A DNA stretch of 64,000 bases from Enterococcus_D entomosocium (lineage in GTDB: Bacteria > Bacillota > Bacilli > Lactobacillales > Enterococcaceae), in assembly GCF_030441895.1 (NCBI RefSeq), contig NZ_JARJAS010000020.1; one strand, 5' to 3'. Within the stretch, counting starts at the first letter, position 1, and each line of letters starts with the position of its first letter. Under the pieces are notes generated by a model that was given only the letters and a program-made list of their open reading frames with translations, searched no databases and was not told the origin of the DNA. The translations under genes were made by a program, and so were the position numbers. This document shows positions 25,677 to 33,028 of this stretch, one piece after another.

Positions 25677-26654
25677 ATGAAAAAGAATTTACGTTACAAC
25701 TTAATCTGGCTCGCTCTGGCAGCTATTCTTTATTTTGGATTATTTGCAGCCTACAATGGCGGAATGATTAATTTGTTCTCTGATGCGATCATCGTCAATA
25801 TCGGAATCAATATCATCTTGGCAGTCAGTTTGAATCTAATCATCGGCTTTTCAGGGCAATTCTCCTTAGGACATGCTGGGTTTATGGCAATCGGTGCTTA
25901 TGCTGGCGCGATCCTGTCGGCAAGCAATCCAACCTTTGGCGGCTTTTTAACTGGTTTACTGGTGGGGATGCTGGTTTCAGGTGCAGTCGCATTAGTGGTT
26001 GGGATTCCGACCCTCCGTTTAAAAGGCGACTATCTAGCGATCGCTACCCTAGGTGTGGCAGAGATCATTCGGATCTTGTTGGTGAACCTACGAGGCTTGA
26101 CCAATGGTCCTGCTGGAATTTTCGGATTGCCCCAATTCAGTAATTGGCAGATCGTCTTTCTCTTTGCCGTTCTATCGATTCTTGTCGTTTCAAACTTTAT
26201 CCATAGCGGACCAGGCAGAGCGACTTTAGCGATTCGGGAAGATGAGATCGCTGCAGAATCGATGGGGGTCAACACAACGAAATACAAGGTAATTGCATTT
26301 GTGATGGGGGCAGTGATGGCAAGCATTGCTGGTACCCTTTATGCCAGCTATCAGCAGTCGGTTTTCCCACGAGATTACGGTTTTATGAAATCGATCGATG
26401 TGTTGATCATCGTCGTTTTTGGAGGGCTTGGGAGTACCACAGGAGCGGTTGTTTCGGCAGTAGTGCTAGGAATCTTAAACATGTACTTGCAAGGCTTCTC
26501 TGATTTGCGCATGATCATTTATGCATTGGCTTTGATCATCATCATGATCTTTAAACCAAGCGGACTTTTAGGGACCTGGGAATTCTCCGTAAAAGGACTG
26601 TTGGACAAATTTAGAAAAAAGGGGGATGACAACGATGCCTCTATTAGAAGTTAA
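25677..26654 (+). CDS. livM: Branched-chain amino acid ABC transporter permease LivM
   Basis: Second membrane subunit, 325 residues, with about nine helices. SLNLIIGFSGQFSLGHAGFM and the coupling segment AIREDEIAAESMGVN are typical of LivM. ATG 25677 is preferred over the in-frame GTG at 25668 because AGGTGG at 25664-25669 is spaced for it. The 3' end overlaps livG by 20 bases. Confidence 0.95.
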   Translation: MKKNLRYNLIWLALAAILYFGLFAAYNGGMINLFSDAIIVNIGINIILAVSLNLIIGFSGQFSLGHAGFMAIGAYAGAILSASNPTFGGFLTGLLVGMLVSGAVALVVGIPTLRLKGDYLAIATLGVAEIIRILLVNLRGLTNGPAGIFGLPQFSNWQIVFLFAVLSILVVSNFIHSGPGRATLAIREDEIAAESMGVNTTKYKVIAFVMGAVMASIAGTLYASYQQSVFPRDYGFMKSIDVLIIVVFGGLGSTTGAVVSAVVLGILNMYLQGFSDLRMIIYALALIIIMIFKPSGLLGTWEFSVKGLLDKFRKKGDDNDASIRS

Positions 26655-27411
26655 AAGCTTAACGAAAAACTTCGGTGGTTTAGCTGCTGTTTCTCATGTA
26701 GACCTCCATCTAGATACCAATGAGCTGGTCGGGTTGATTGGACCAAACGGTGCCGGCAAGACAACGCTCTTTAACCTCCTGACAGGTGTTTATGAGCCTA
26801 GTGAAGGCGAAGTGCTTTTTGAGACCCAAGGTAAGCCAAAACGTTTAAATGGCGTGAAGCCTTATAAAATCGCGGATTTAGGCCTTTCAAGAACCTTCCA
26901 AAATATTCGCTTGTTTAAAAACTTGACCGTAATGGATAACGTCTTGATCGCTATGAACAGTAAGCATAAAGAAGGACTACTGACGAGCATCTTGCGTTTG
27001 CCAAAGTATTACAAAAACGAAGAATCCATGAAGAAAAAAGCCTTAGAGCTGTTACGGATCTTTGATATGGATGGCAAAAGCCAAACGTTAGCGAAAAATT
27101 TGCCTTATGGCGAGCAACGCCGTTTAGAGATCGTACGCGCATTGGCTACAGAGCCAAAAATTTTGTTTCTTGACGAGCCGGCAGCGGGGATGAATCCTCA
27201 GGAAACAACAGAACTGACAAAGCTGATCTATAAGATCCAAAAAGATTTTCAATTGACGATCCTCTTGATCGAGCATGATATGAGTTTGGTCATGGAAGTG
27301 TGCGAACGGATCTATGTACTGGAATACGGGCAAGTCATCGCCCACGGTGAACCAGAAGAGATCAAAAACAATCCACGGGTAATCGAAGCCTATCTAGGAG
27401 GGGAAATCTGA
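26635..27411 (+). CDS. livG: Branched-chain amino acid ABC transporter ATPase LivG
   Basis: Cytoplasmic ATPase of 258 residues that pairs with LivF. Walker A GPNGAGKTT, the LivG-type insert after it, the signature-like LPYGEQRRLEI and Walker B ILFLDEPAAGMNPQE, and the switch histidine in LIEHDM are visible. ATG 26635 lies inside the end of livM behind AAGGGGGATGA, an arrangement suited to coupled translation. Its stop TGA overlaps the livF ATG. Confidence 0.96.
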   Translation: MPLLEVKSLTKNFGGLAAVSHVDLHLDTNELVGLIGPNGAGKTTLFNLLTGVYEPSEGEVLFETQGKPKRLNGVKPYKIADLGLSRTFQNIRLFKNLTVMDNVLIAMNSKHKEGLLTSILRLPKYYKNEESMKKKALELLRIFDMDGKSQTLAKNLPYGEQRRLEIVRALATEPKILFLDEPAAGMNPQETTELTKLIYKIQKDFQLTILLIEHDMSLVMEVCERIYVLEYGQVIAHGEPEEIKNNPRVIEAYLGGEI

Positions 27412-28112
27412 TGCTGGAAATTCAAAATTTAAGTGTTCACTACGGCATGATCCAAGCAGTTCATGATGTTTCCTTCCACGTCAATCAAGGAGAGATCGTT
27501 TCGCTGATTGGTGCCAATGGTGCCGGAAAAACCACGATTTTACGGACGATTTCTGGATTGATCCGTCCTTCAAAAGGCTCCGTCACTTTTGAAGGAAAGC
27601 AAATTGAGAAAGAAGCACCGCAAAAAATCGTCGCAAACGGTTTGTCGCAGGTGCCAGAAGGGCGGCACGTCTTTTCCGGTTTGACGGTTCAAGAAAACTT
27701 AGAGATGGGCGCCTTCTTGCGTAAAGACAGTGGTGTCAAAGAAGACTATGAACAAGTTTACCGCAAGTTTCCTGTATTGAAAGAACGCCTCTCGCAAGAT
27801 GCGTCGACATTATCTGGCGGTGAGCAGCAGATGTTGGCAATGGGGCGGGCATTGATGTCAAAACCGCGCTTGCTTTTGCTGGATGAGCCATCGATGGGCT
27901 TGGCGCCAATTTTTATCAAAGAAATTTTTTCCATCATTCAAGAAATCAAGCAGCAAGGAACGACTGTGCTGCTGATCGAACAAAATGCGAAAATGGCTTT
28001 ATCGATTGCCGATCGCGGCTATGTATTAGAAACCGGGAAAATCGTTTTAGAAGGTACCGGAGAAGAATTACTAGCAAGTGATGAAGTTAGAAAAGCGTAT
28101 CTAGGAGGTTAA
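27411..28112 (+). CDS. livF: Branched-chain amino acid ABC transporter ATPase LivF
   Basis: Second ATPase, 233 residues. Walker A GANGAGKTT, the Q-loop region SQVPEGRHVFSGLTVQENL, signature LSGGEQQMLAMGRAL, Walker B LLLLDEPSMGLAP and the altered switch LIEQNAKMAL are characteristic of LivF. Overlaps livG by one base, and the CBS-ACT gene starts 3 bases after it. Confidence 0.96.
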   Translation: MLEIQNLSVHYGMIQAVHDVSFHVNQGEIVSLIGANGAGKTTILRTISGLIRPSKGSVTFEGKQIEKEAPQKIVANGLSQVPEGRHVFSGLTVQENLEMGAFLRKDSGVKEDYEQVYRKFPVLKERLSQDASTLSGGEQQMLAMGRALMSKPRLLLLDEPSMGLAPIFIKEIFSIIQEIKQQGTTVLLIEQNAKMALSIADRGYVLETGKIVLEGTGEELLASDEVRKAYLGG

Positions 28113-28115
28113 ACA

Positions 28116-28763
28116 ATGAGCGTAAGTGATTTTATGACGAAGACGGTCATCACCGTCGATTCACAAACACCGATCTTTGATGCAATAGATGTGATGAAGC
28201 AGCACGATATCCATCGTCTACCTGTCGTTGATGATGGCAAATTAGTAGGGTTGATCACGGAAGGAACGATCGCTGAAGCAACCCCCTCAAAAGCGACAAG
28301 TTTAAGTGTTTATGAAATGAACTATCTCTTAAATAAAACGACAGTCGCTGATATCATGTTGAAAAAAGTGACTACGATTGAACCAGATGCACTATTAGAG
28401 GACGCCATTTCCGTCATGCGTAGTGAGAACGTGGGGGTTTTACCAGTCATGGATGATGATGCCTTAGTGGGAATCATTACCAACAATGATATTTTCGATG
28501 CCTTTTTGAAAATCACTGGGTACCACGATGGTGGAACACGAGTGTCCATTGAGATCACGGATGACCATGTGGGTGTTTTAGCAGACGTGACGAAACTCCT
28601 TGCGGATCATCAGATGAGTATTTTGACGATTGTGGTAAATCGGATGGCACTAAAAACAGTTGTTGAGATCCAAGTAGAATCACGGCAAGTCGCAGCAATC
28701 GAGAAAATTTTAAGCGATGCAGGCTATACCGTGACGAGTGCTGTCTTGACGAACCAGAAGTGA
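28116..28763 (+). CDS. CBS-pair and ACT domain protein (AcuB-like)
   Basis: A 215-residue cytoplasmic protein with two CBS domains (about 1-60 and 78-135; MTKTVITVDSQTPIFDAIDV, VADIMLKKVTTIEPDALLEDA) that usually bind adenosine nucleotides, and a C-terminal ACT-like domain (about 143-213; VSIEITDDHVGVLADVTKLL) that usually binds amino acids. The layout matches AcuB of Bacillus, whose exact role is still unclear. Here it is the last gene of the liv operon, 3 bases after livF, behind TAGGAGG. The context suggests it senses a branched-chain amino acid or energy state for the transporter; this is inference. Confidence 0.88.
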   Translation: MSVSDFMTKTVITVDSQTPIFDAIDVMKQHDIHRLPVVDDGKLVGLITEGTIAEATPSKATSLSVYEMNYLLNKTTVADIMLKKVTTIEPDALLEDAISVMRSENVGVLPVMDDDALVGIITNNDIFDAFLKITGYHDGGTRVSIEITDDHVGVLADVTKLLADHQMSILTIVVNRMALKTVVEIQVESRQVAAIEKILSDAGYTVTSAVLTNQK

Positions 28764-28771
28764 TCTAAGAA

Positions 28772-28807
28772 AAAGTAGCTGATCGTAAAGATTGGCTACT
28801 TTTTTTA
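28772..28807 (+). terminator. Terminator of the liv operon
   Basis: AAAGTAGC pairs with GCTACTTT with an inner ATC/GAT stem, followed by a T-run. Confidence 0.85.
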
Positions 28808-28845
28808 TTTCCAGAAGAGATTTTCTTTTTCTTTTGTTGCTTTTC

Positions 28846-28854
28846 TGTTAAAAT
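28846..28854 (+). promoter_or_regulatory. Extended -10 promoter for the DUF2969 gene
   Basis: TGTTAAAAT is an extended -10 32 bases before the gene start. Confidence 0.5.
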
Positions 28855-28885
28855 AGGAAGGTGCTGTAAAGAAAGAGGTGCAACC

Positions 28886-29119
28886 ATGTCTAAGAAAAAT
28901 AAAGATATCGAAGTACGTATTGAAGAAACAACAAAAGCCATTCATGGCAAAGACTATACCGTCAATGAATTATTCATCGGAAAAAAACGCATTGGTGAGA
29001 TTTTAACAACTGGACCAAAAGAATTTCAAAGCTTTTTAGGGGATGAAGATCTAGGTTCGAGCAGAAGCTTAGAAGCTGCAATCGAGATGATTATTCGTCA
29101 ATGGAATTTACATGAATAA
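28886..29119 (+). CDS. DUF2969 family protein
   Basis: A 77-residue acidic and basic mixed cytoplasmic protein matching the lactic-acid-bacterial family DUF2969 (IEVRIEETTKAIHGKDYTVN, FIGKKRIGEI, SLEAAIEMIIRQWNLH). Function is unknown. GAAAGAGGTG lies before ATG 28886. It is a single gene located just before two tRNA genes that have their own promoter. Confidence 0.85.
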   Translation: MSKKNKDIEVRIEETTKAIHGKDYTVNELFIGKKRIGEILTTGPKEFQSFLGDEDLGSSRSLEAAIEMIIRQWNLHE

Positions 29120-29145
29120 TTTCTAGAAAAATTTACTTTTTGCTC

Positions 29146-29174
29146 TTGCAATTTGTTATCTTTTTCGGTATTAT
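29146..29174 (+). promoter_or_regulatory. Promoter of the tRNA-Tyr/tRNA-Gln unit
   Basis: TTGCAA and TATTAT are separated by 17 bases, 30 bases before the first tRNA base. Confidence 0.65.
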
Positions 29175-29204
29175 AACTATTGTCAGGTTTGAGAAAAACC
29201 TTTT

Positions 29205-29288
29205 GGAGGAGTAGCGAAGTGGCTAAACGCGACGGACTGTAAATCCGTTCCTTAGGGTTCAGTGGTTCGAATCCACTCTCCTCCACCA
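29205..29288 (+). tRNA. tRNA-Tyr (anticodon GTA)
   Basis: An 84-base class II tRNA. The acceptor arms GGAGGAG and CTCCTCC pair, the anticodon stem-loop CGGACTGTAAATCCG places GTA at 29239-29241, a variable arm follows, and the T-loop is GGTTCGAATCC. CCA is encoded in the DNA. A tRNA-Gln gene follows after 4 bases. Confidence 0.97.
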
Positions 29289-29292
29289 TTAT

Positions 29293-29364
29293 TGGGGTAT
29301 AGCCAAGCGGTAAGGCAACGGACTTTGACTCCGTCATGCGTTGGTTCGAATCCAGCTACCCCAG
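29293..29364 (+). tRNA. tRNA-Gln (anticodon TTG)
   Basis: A 72-base tRNA: acceptor TGGGGTA pairs with TACCCCA, discriminator G at 29364, D-arm with AGCCAAGCGGTAAGGC, anticodon loop CTTTGAC with TTG at 29325-29327, and T-loop GGTTCGAATCC. CCA is not encoded and must be added after transcription, unlike the neighbouring tRNA-Tyr. Confidence 0.96.
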
Positions 29365-29386
29365 TCAAAGAGATACGTAGAAAAAA

Positions 29387-29414
29387 ACAGCAAGCACTCT
29401 TGCTGTTTTTTTGT
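29387..29414 (+). terminator. Terminator of the tRNA unit
   Basis: AACAGCAAG and CTTGCTGTT flank CACT and are followed by a T-run. Confidence 0.9.
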
Positions 29415-29468
29415 TATTTAAAAAGAATCGTGTTTTTTTATAAGTACTTAAAGAAACAGGAGGCTGAT

Positions 29469-29651
29469 ATGGAAGAAGCCACTTTCAACAAGCTAGTTTC
29501 TACGAAATTGAAAAAAGCAATGGTTGCTTTGGGGCATTTCTATGAAACAGGTATGGAGTGGAACGGAAAATCACAGTCGATTCTTTCACAGAAATTTCTT
29601 TCAGAGAATTTAAAATATTTGGGCATTTTTGGTTCTGTTTGGTATACTTAG
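29469..29651 (+). CDS. Possible small ORF of 60 residues, unknown function
   Basis: ATG 29469 is preceded by CAGGAGG with a 5-base spacer, which is a strong translation start for an intergenic region. The product begins MEEATFNKLVSTKLKK and has no recognised domain or membrane helix. Its last codons overlap a good extended -10 (29640-29648) for the EAL gene, which weakens the case. It may be a short leader gene, a remnant, or chance. Confidence 0.35.
   Translation: MEEATFNKLVSTKLKKAMVALGHFYETGMEWNGKSQSILSQKFLSENLKYLGIFGSVWYT
29640..29648 (+). promoter_or_regulatory. Extended -10 promoter for the c-di-GMP genes
   Basis: TGGTATACT is an extended -10 about 114 bases before the proposed EAL start, giving a leader of roughly 105 bases. 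The leader contains a small GTTC/GAAC hairpin near 29661-29676. Confidence 0.5.
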
Positions 29652-29761
29652 GCAAATCAGTTCCTTTGAGAGAACCATTTTATAGCATGAGAAACGAGCG
29701 ATGACAGGAATATTGCCGATTTTCGGAAGTGATAACTTTACTAGATGGGGGCTTAACGAAG

Positions 29762-30469
29762 ATGGGAAATGAAACGACTTGGGAGAACACAGACCGCCTT
29801 TATCTGTTGTGTCAACCAATCATGCAGGTAAAATCGCTAAGTCAGCAAGAGGTGAATGGCTATGAAGTCTTGCTACGTAGCGAGAAGAACAACCGATTTC
29901 CACAGCAAGAATTCAGCACAATGATTCAAACTGAAAGTGGCAATCAGCAATTGATGAGATGGTATGCCAAGGAATTGCGGCGTTTATGCAAAAAAAAGCC
30001 GGAAACCCGCTTTAGTGTCAATATACATCCACAACAGCTGCTGTGGCAGTCTACGTGGTCCTTTTTTGAAACGATGGCTGTTTATAAGGCGCAGTTGCAG
30101 ATTGAATTGACGGAACACCCCGTACGCATACAGCAAGAGTCATTTGATTTGTCTGTAGCCATTGCAAAAATTAAAGCTTATGGTTATGTGATTGCGGTCG
30201 ATGATATCGGTTGCGGACAAAATACCCTCTCGTTGGTCTTTGCCAATCTTGCCAGCGTTGATTGTTTGAAATTTTCGTTGTTACCGTTTATTCAGCTTGA
30301 TGAGGAGATTGGCTTCAGCTTTTTGGCTTGTTGGTTGAAGGTTGCCCAAAAATATCAGCTTGAGCTGATCGTTGAAGGGATCGAGAACCGCGAAAAAATG
30401 GTCCAGTTGCTTGAGATGGGGGTGCATTTGCAACAAGGATATTTATGGTCTAAAGGAGAGCGATTGTGA
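29762..30469 (+). CDS. EAL-domain cyclic-di-GMP phosphodiesterase
   Basis: A stand-alone EAL domain of about 235 residues that should hydrolyse c-di-GMP to pGpG. The signature residues are present in family order: YEVLLRS (EVL replacing EAL, with the metal-binding Glu kept), FSVNIHP (Asn), IELTEHP (Glu), IAVDDIGCG (the Asp pair), DCLKFSL (Lys), IVEGIEN (Glu) and LQQGYLWSKG. All metal ligands I can identify are intact, so activity is expected. No sensor or membrane domain is attached. The start is uncertain: ATG 29762 lacks a strong ribosome binding site, and GTG 29729 is in frame. A GGDEF gene starts 4 bases after it. Confidence 0.9.
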   Translation: MGNETTWENTDRLYLLCQPIMQVKSLSQQEVNGYEVLLRSEKNNRFPQQEFSTMIQTESGNQQLMRWYAKELRRLCKKKPETRFSVNIHPQQLLWQSTWSFFETMAVYKAQLQIELTEHPVRIQQESFDLSVAIAKIKAYGYVIAVDDIGCGQNTLSLVFANLASVDCLKFSLLPFIQLDEEIGFSFLACWLKVAQKYQLELIVEGIENREKMVQLLEMGVHLQQGYLWSKGERL

Positions 30470-30473
30470 TGGA

Positions 30474-31583
30474 ATGTTAGAACGAGGCGTGCTTTTGGCG
30501 TTTGGTTTGCCGCTGATGATTGCCAGTTTACTGGTGACCGCAGATGTTTTTGTACGAAGTGTGCAAAAAATATCGGTTTCTCGTCCATTTAAGTATTTTA
30601 TTATTGGTATTCTGACGTTTACGCATTTGTATTTTATTCTTTCTTTTTCAATGAATTCAGTTGGGTTTATCTGTTATCAATACACAACTGCTTTTATTGC
30701 GAGTCATTTTTTCTATGGTGATCGTGGCAAGATCTTGATTTTGATAACGCCGTGTATGGTCGTCTTTTATTTGTGGTTTGTCGGTTTTTCTGATGTGGGT
30801 AAAGCTTTTTATCTTCCATTATTCGGAGTGGGGATCTTTGTCCTTGATTTTCTTTTATCAAAAGTCAAGCTGATCCGTCCGCAACAGCAATTTTATATGA
30901 TGTATTTTTTGACCTGCCTGCTCTCACCGCGTTTTTCGATGCTAGTCCATCATACGACGACCTATGACTGGGAAGCTATGCTGGCAGTATTTGTTGGTTC
31001 TTTCGTGCTGCTAGGAAGTTTTATGTGGTTGCATCGATTGATTGAGGGGCAAGAATACCAAGTACTGGCAGAGCTGGCGAATAGTAAGATCGATGCGTTG
31101 ACCGGCTGCTTCAACTATGGGACCTATAACCAGGATCTGCTTCAAGCCGTTTCACAGAAAAAGACTGTGACGATCGCCATGATTGATCTCGATCACTTCA
31201 AAAAGGTCAACGACCGTTATGGTCATATCGCCGGAAATGAGTTGTTGAGAACCTTTGCCTCACGGACGACTACTTTTTTAGAGGCGCATTTTGCCGAGAC
31301 CTATTCCTTTTATCGTTATGGCGGCGAAGAGTTCTGTCTCGTGATCGAAGGGGATGTCAAAGAACGGACCGTAGCTGCAATGACGACGCTGTGTCAAACC
31401 ATTTCCAGCAGTATGTTTCCTGTGGCTAATTTTGAAAAAGGGACGATGTCTTTGTCTTGCGGCGTTGAAGCGAGCACCGTTTGTCATGGGGATATCTTGG
31501 CAGCCGTCGAAAGAGCCGATCAAGCACTCTATCTCGCAAAACAAAGTGGCCGAAATCGGGTGTGCACCTTGCCTGAGACGTAA
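30474..31583 (+). CDS. Membrane diguanylate cyclase (GGDEF) 1
   Basis: A 369-residue protein with about six to seven N-terminal membrane helices (about 5-205) as a sensor and a C-terminal GGDEF domain (about 210-365) that makes c-di-GMP from GTP. The active-site motif is YGGEEF, and DALTGCFNYGTYNQDL, MIDLDHFKKVNDRYGHIAG and ADQALYLAKQSGRN are family landmarks. No RxxD inhibitory I-site is visible five residues before GGEEF. ATG 30474 is used; AAGGAGAG lies somewhat far upstream (about 14 bases) inside the end of the EAL gene. Making and breaking enzymes are therefore probably translated from one mRNA. Confidence 0.92.
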   Translation: MLERGVLLAFGLPLMIASLLVTADVFVRSVQKISVSRPFKYFIIGILTFTHLYFILSFSMNSVGFICYQYTTAFIASHFFYGDRGKILILITPCMVVFYLWFVGFSDVGKAFYLPLFGVGIFVLDFLLSKVKLIRPQQQFYMMYFLTCLLSPRFSMLVHHTTTYDWEAMLAVFVGSFVLLGSFMWLHRLIEGQEYQVLAELANSKIDALTGCFNYGTYNQDLLQAVSQKKTVTIAMIDLDHFKKVNDRYGHIAGNELLRTFASRTTTFLEAHFAETYSFYRYGGEEFCLVIEGDVKERTVAAMTTLCQTISSSMFPVANFEKGTMSLSCGVEASTVCHGDILAAVERADQALYLAKQSGRNRVCTLPET

Positions 31584-31727
31584 AAAAATAATGGAAAAAT
31601 AATTTACACAAATTCACAAAGAATTAAATTTTTATGCACAAAAAGTTAGTAATAATAAAGAAATAATGTTATTTATTTACAAAATATACATTTTGATTAT
31701 TTTATTTATCTTGAGAATCTTCGCATA

Positions 31728-31756
31728 TCAACAAAAAGATTGAAACTATGTATAAT
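31728..31756 (+). promoter_or_regulatory. Candidate promoter for the second GGDEF gene
   Basis: TCAACA (4 of 6 to consensus) and TATAAT (perfect) with a 17-base spacer. Confidence 0.5.
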
Positions 31757-31810
31757 TTCTGGTAAATTATTCTAAATCAAGAGTGATAAAAACTGTCAAT
31801 AATAAATAGT

Positions 31811-31898
31811 GATCCTTACTTGATGCTTTGTCCGCTTTTCCAATGAAATGTCTCTGGAATTGTCCCGTCGAATCAGCAAGTAAGGGTTCTTTTTTTTA
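31811..31898 (+). terminator. Terminator-type structured leader before the second GGDEF gene
   Basis: GATCCTTACTTG (31811-31822) pairs with CAAGTAAGGGTTC (31877-31889) and is directly followed by nine T. The 54-base interior has its own smaller stem (TTCCA/TGGAA at 31838-31859). The structure could simply terminate read-through from the preceding cyclase gene, or control entry into the next gene as an attenuator or riboswitch. Confidence 0.65.
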
Positions 31899-31915
31899 GA
31901 AAGGAAGCACAGGAA

Positions 31916-32968
31916 ATGGCAAATACGCTGGTTGTCAATACACTCGCAAATTTAGGCGCAATTATCATCAATATTTATTTGTTATTCAAAATCAGTGATG
32001 GCTTCGTAGGTCAAGGGACATTCAAAGCGAAACAGATCGCAGCGGCGATTGCTTGTGAAACCGTGGTGGGGATGCTGATGATGAATTTCTCTTACGTCGT
32101 ATACGAAACGCGATTTGACCTGCGCTTTTTACTTTACGCTTTTTCCATGAAATATCTGGGGTGGAAGGTGACCGTACCGACGATGGTCAATCTAGCGTTA
32201 GGGCGTTTCTTGTTTGAAGTATCAAAATCTTCTTGGCTGAACTTATATCTTACGTTTTTTTTGATGGTGACACTGACATTTCTGCATGCCTGGGCCAAAC
32301 GGCGATTTACTGACAAACAAGAGTTGTTCCTATCAATAACCTACTTGATCGCTATCTCCTTTCTTTTTGGTTTTTATTTGACGGGTGATATTCAAAAAAC
32401 GACCCTAATTTATATAGTTTATGGCATTCTCGCCTATACGTTGGCGTTTTTCCTTTACTCGATAGTAAATGATATGCAGCGCATTTTGGCATTGGTCAAA
32501 ATCGATGATCTTACGCAGTTGAATAACTTCCGTAAGTTTCAAGATGACCGCCAACGCCTAGATACGACCGATGTGGACTTATCGATCGCTTTGATCGATA
32601 TCGATCATTTCAAAAATTACAATGACCGTTACGGACACCGTGCCGGGGATGTGATTTTGCAAGAAATCGCTCGTATTTTTTCGACCTACTGTACGGCGAG
32701 CAATCCGGTCTATCGCATCGGTGGGGAAGAGTTTGCGATCTTGATCCAAGGAGACGCACAGGCTGCTGCTTATCTCCTTGAAAAAATTCAAAAGCGCATC
32801 CGTTACCAAGAAATCATCTTGGATGCCGGTGATTCGGTCAGCATCACGTTGTCGATTGGGATCGCACAACGGCAAAGGGGTGAGTTGCTACAGCAAACGC
32901 AAGAACGTGCCGATCAAGCATTGTATCGAGCCAAGCGCAGCGGTCGCGACCAACTATGTCTTTACTGA
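31916..32968 (+). CDS. Membrane diguanylate cyclase (GGDEF) 2 with 5TM-LYT-like sensor
   Basis: A 350-residue c-di-GMP synthase. The N-terminal part (about 1-190) has five to six membrane helices with the spacing of a 5TM-5TMR_LYT sensor (ANLGAIIINIYLLFKI, MNFSYVVYETRFDLR), a region known from LytS-type histidine kinases. The GGDEF domain (about 195-350) has DDLTQLNNFRKFQ, LIDIDHFKNYNDRYGHRAG, the active motif IGGEEF and ADQALYRAKRSGRD. No I-site RxxD is seen upstream of GGEEF. AAAGGAAG precedes ATG 31916. A different sensor from cyclase 1 suggests a second input signal. Confidence 0.93.
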   Translation: MANTLVVNTLANLGAIIINIYLLFKISDGFVGQGTFKAKQIAAAIACETVVGMLMMNFSYVVYETRFDLRFLLYAFSMKYLGWKVTVPTMVNLALGRFLFEVSKSSWLNLYLTFFLMVTLTFLHAWAKRRFTDKQELFLSITYLIAISFLFGFYLTGDIQKTTLIYIVYGILAYTLAFFLYSIVNDMQRILALVKIDDLTQLNNFRKFQDDRQRLDTTDVDLSIALIDIDHFKNYNDRYGHRAGDVILQEIARIFSTYCTASNPVYRIGGEEFAILIQGDAQAAAYLLEKIQKRIRYQEIILDAGDSVSITLSIGIAQRQRGELLQQTQERADQALYRAKRSGRDQLCLY

Positions 32969-33028
32969 TGGGGTTGGCTTCTTTTCTTTTTTTATTTTCA
33001 AAAATACTACCTTAAATGAGGGGCGCAT

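Larger units (their letters stand above)
31584..31915 (+). other. 332-base AT-rich spacer with a possible structured leader
   Basis: No gene is visible. The first half is very AT-rich. It contains TCAACA (31728) and TATAAT (31751) with a 17-base gap, then a leader of about 150 bases that ends in a long hairpin with a T-run (described separately) just before the ribosome binding site of the second GGDEF gene. Confidence 0.6.

Noticed and set aside
29293..29364. Missing CCA as a sign that the tRNA-Gln is a pseudogene
   Set aside because: All arms pair correctly and many Firmicutes tRNA genes rely on CCA addition.
31757..31915. c-di-GMP-I (GEMM) riboswitch
   Set aside because: The leader is structured and suitably placed, but I do not find the conserved GEMM core sequences; kept only as a structured leader of unknown class.
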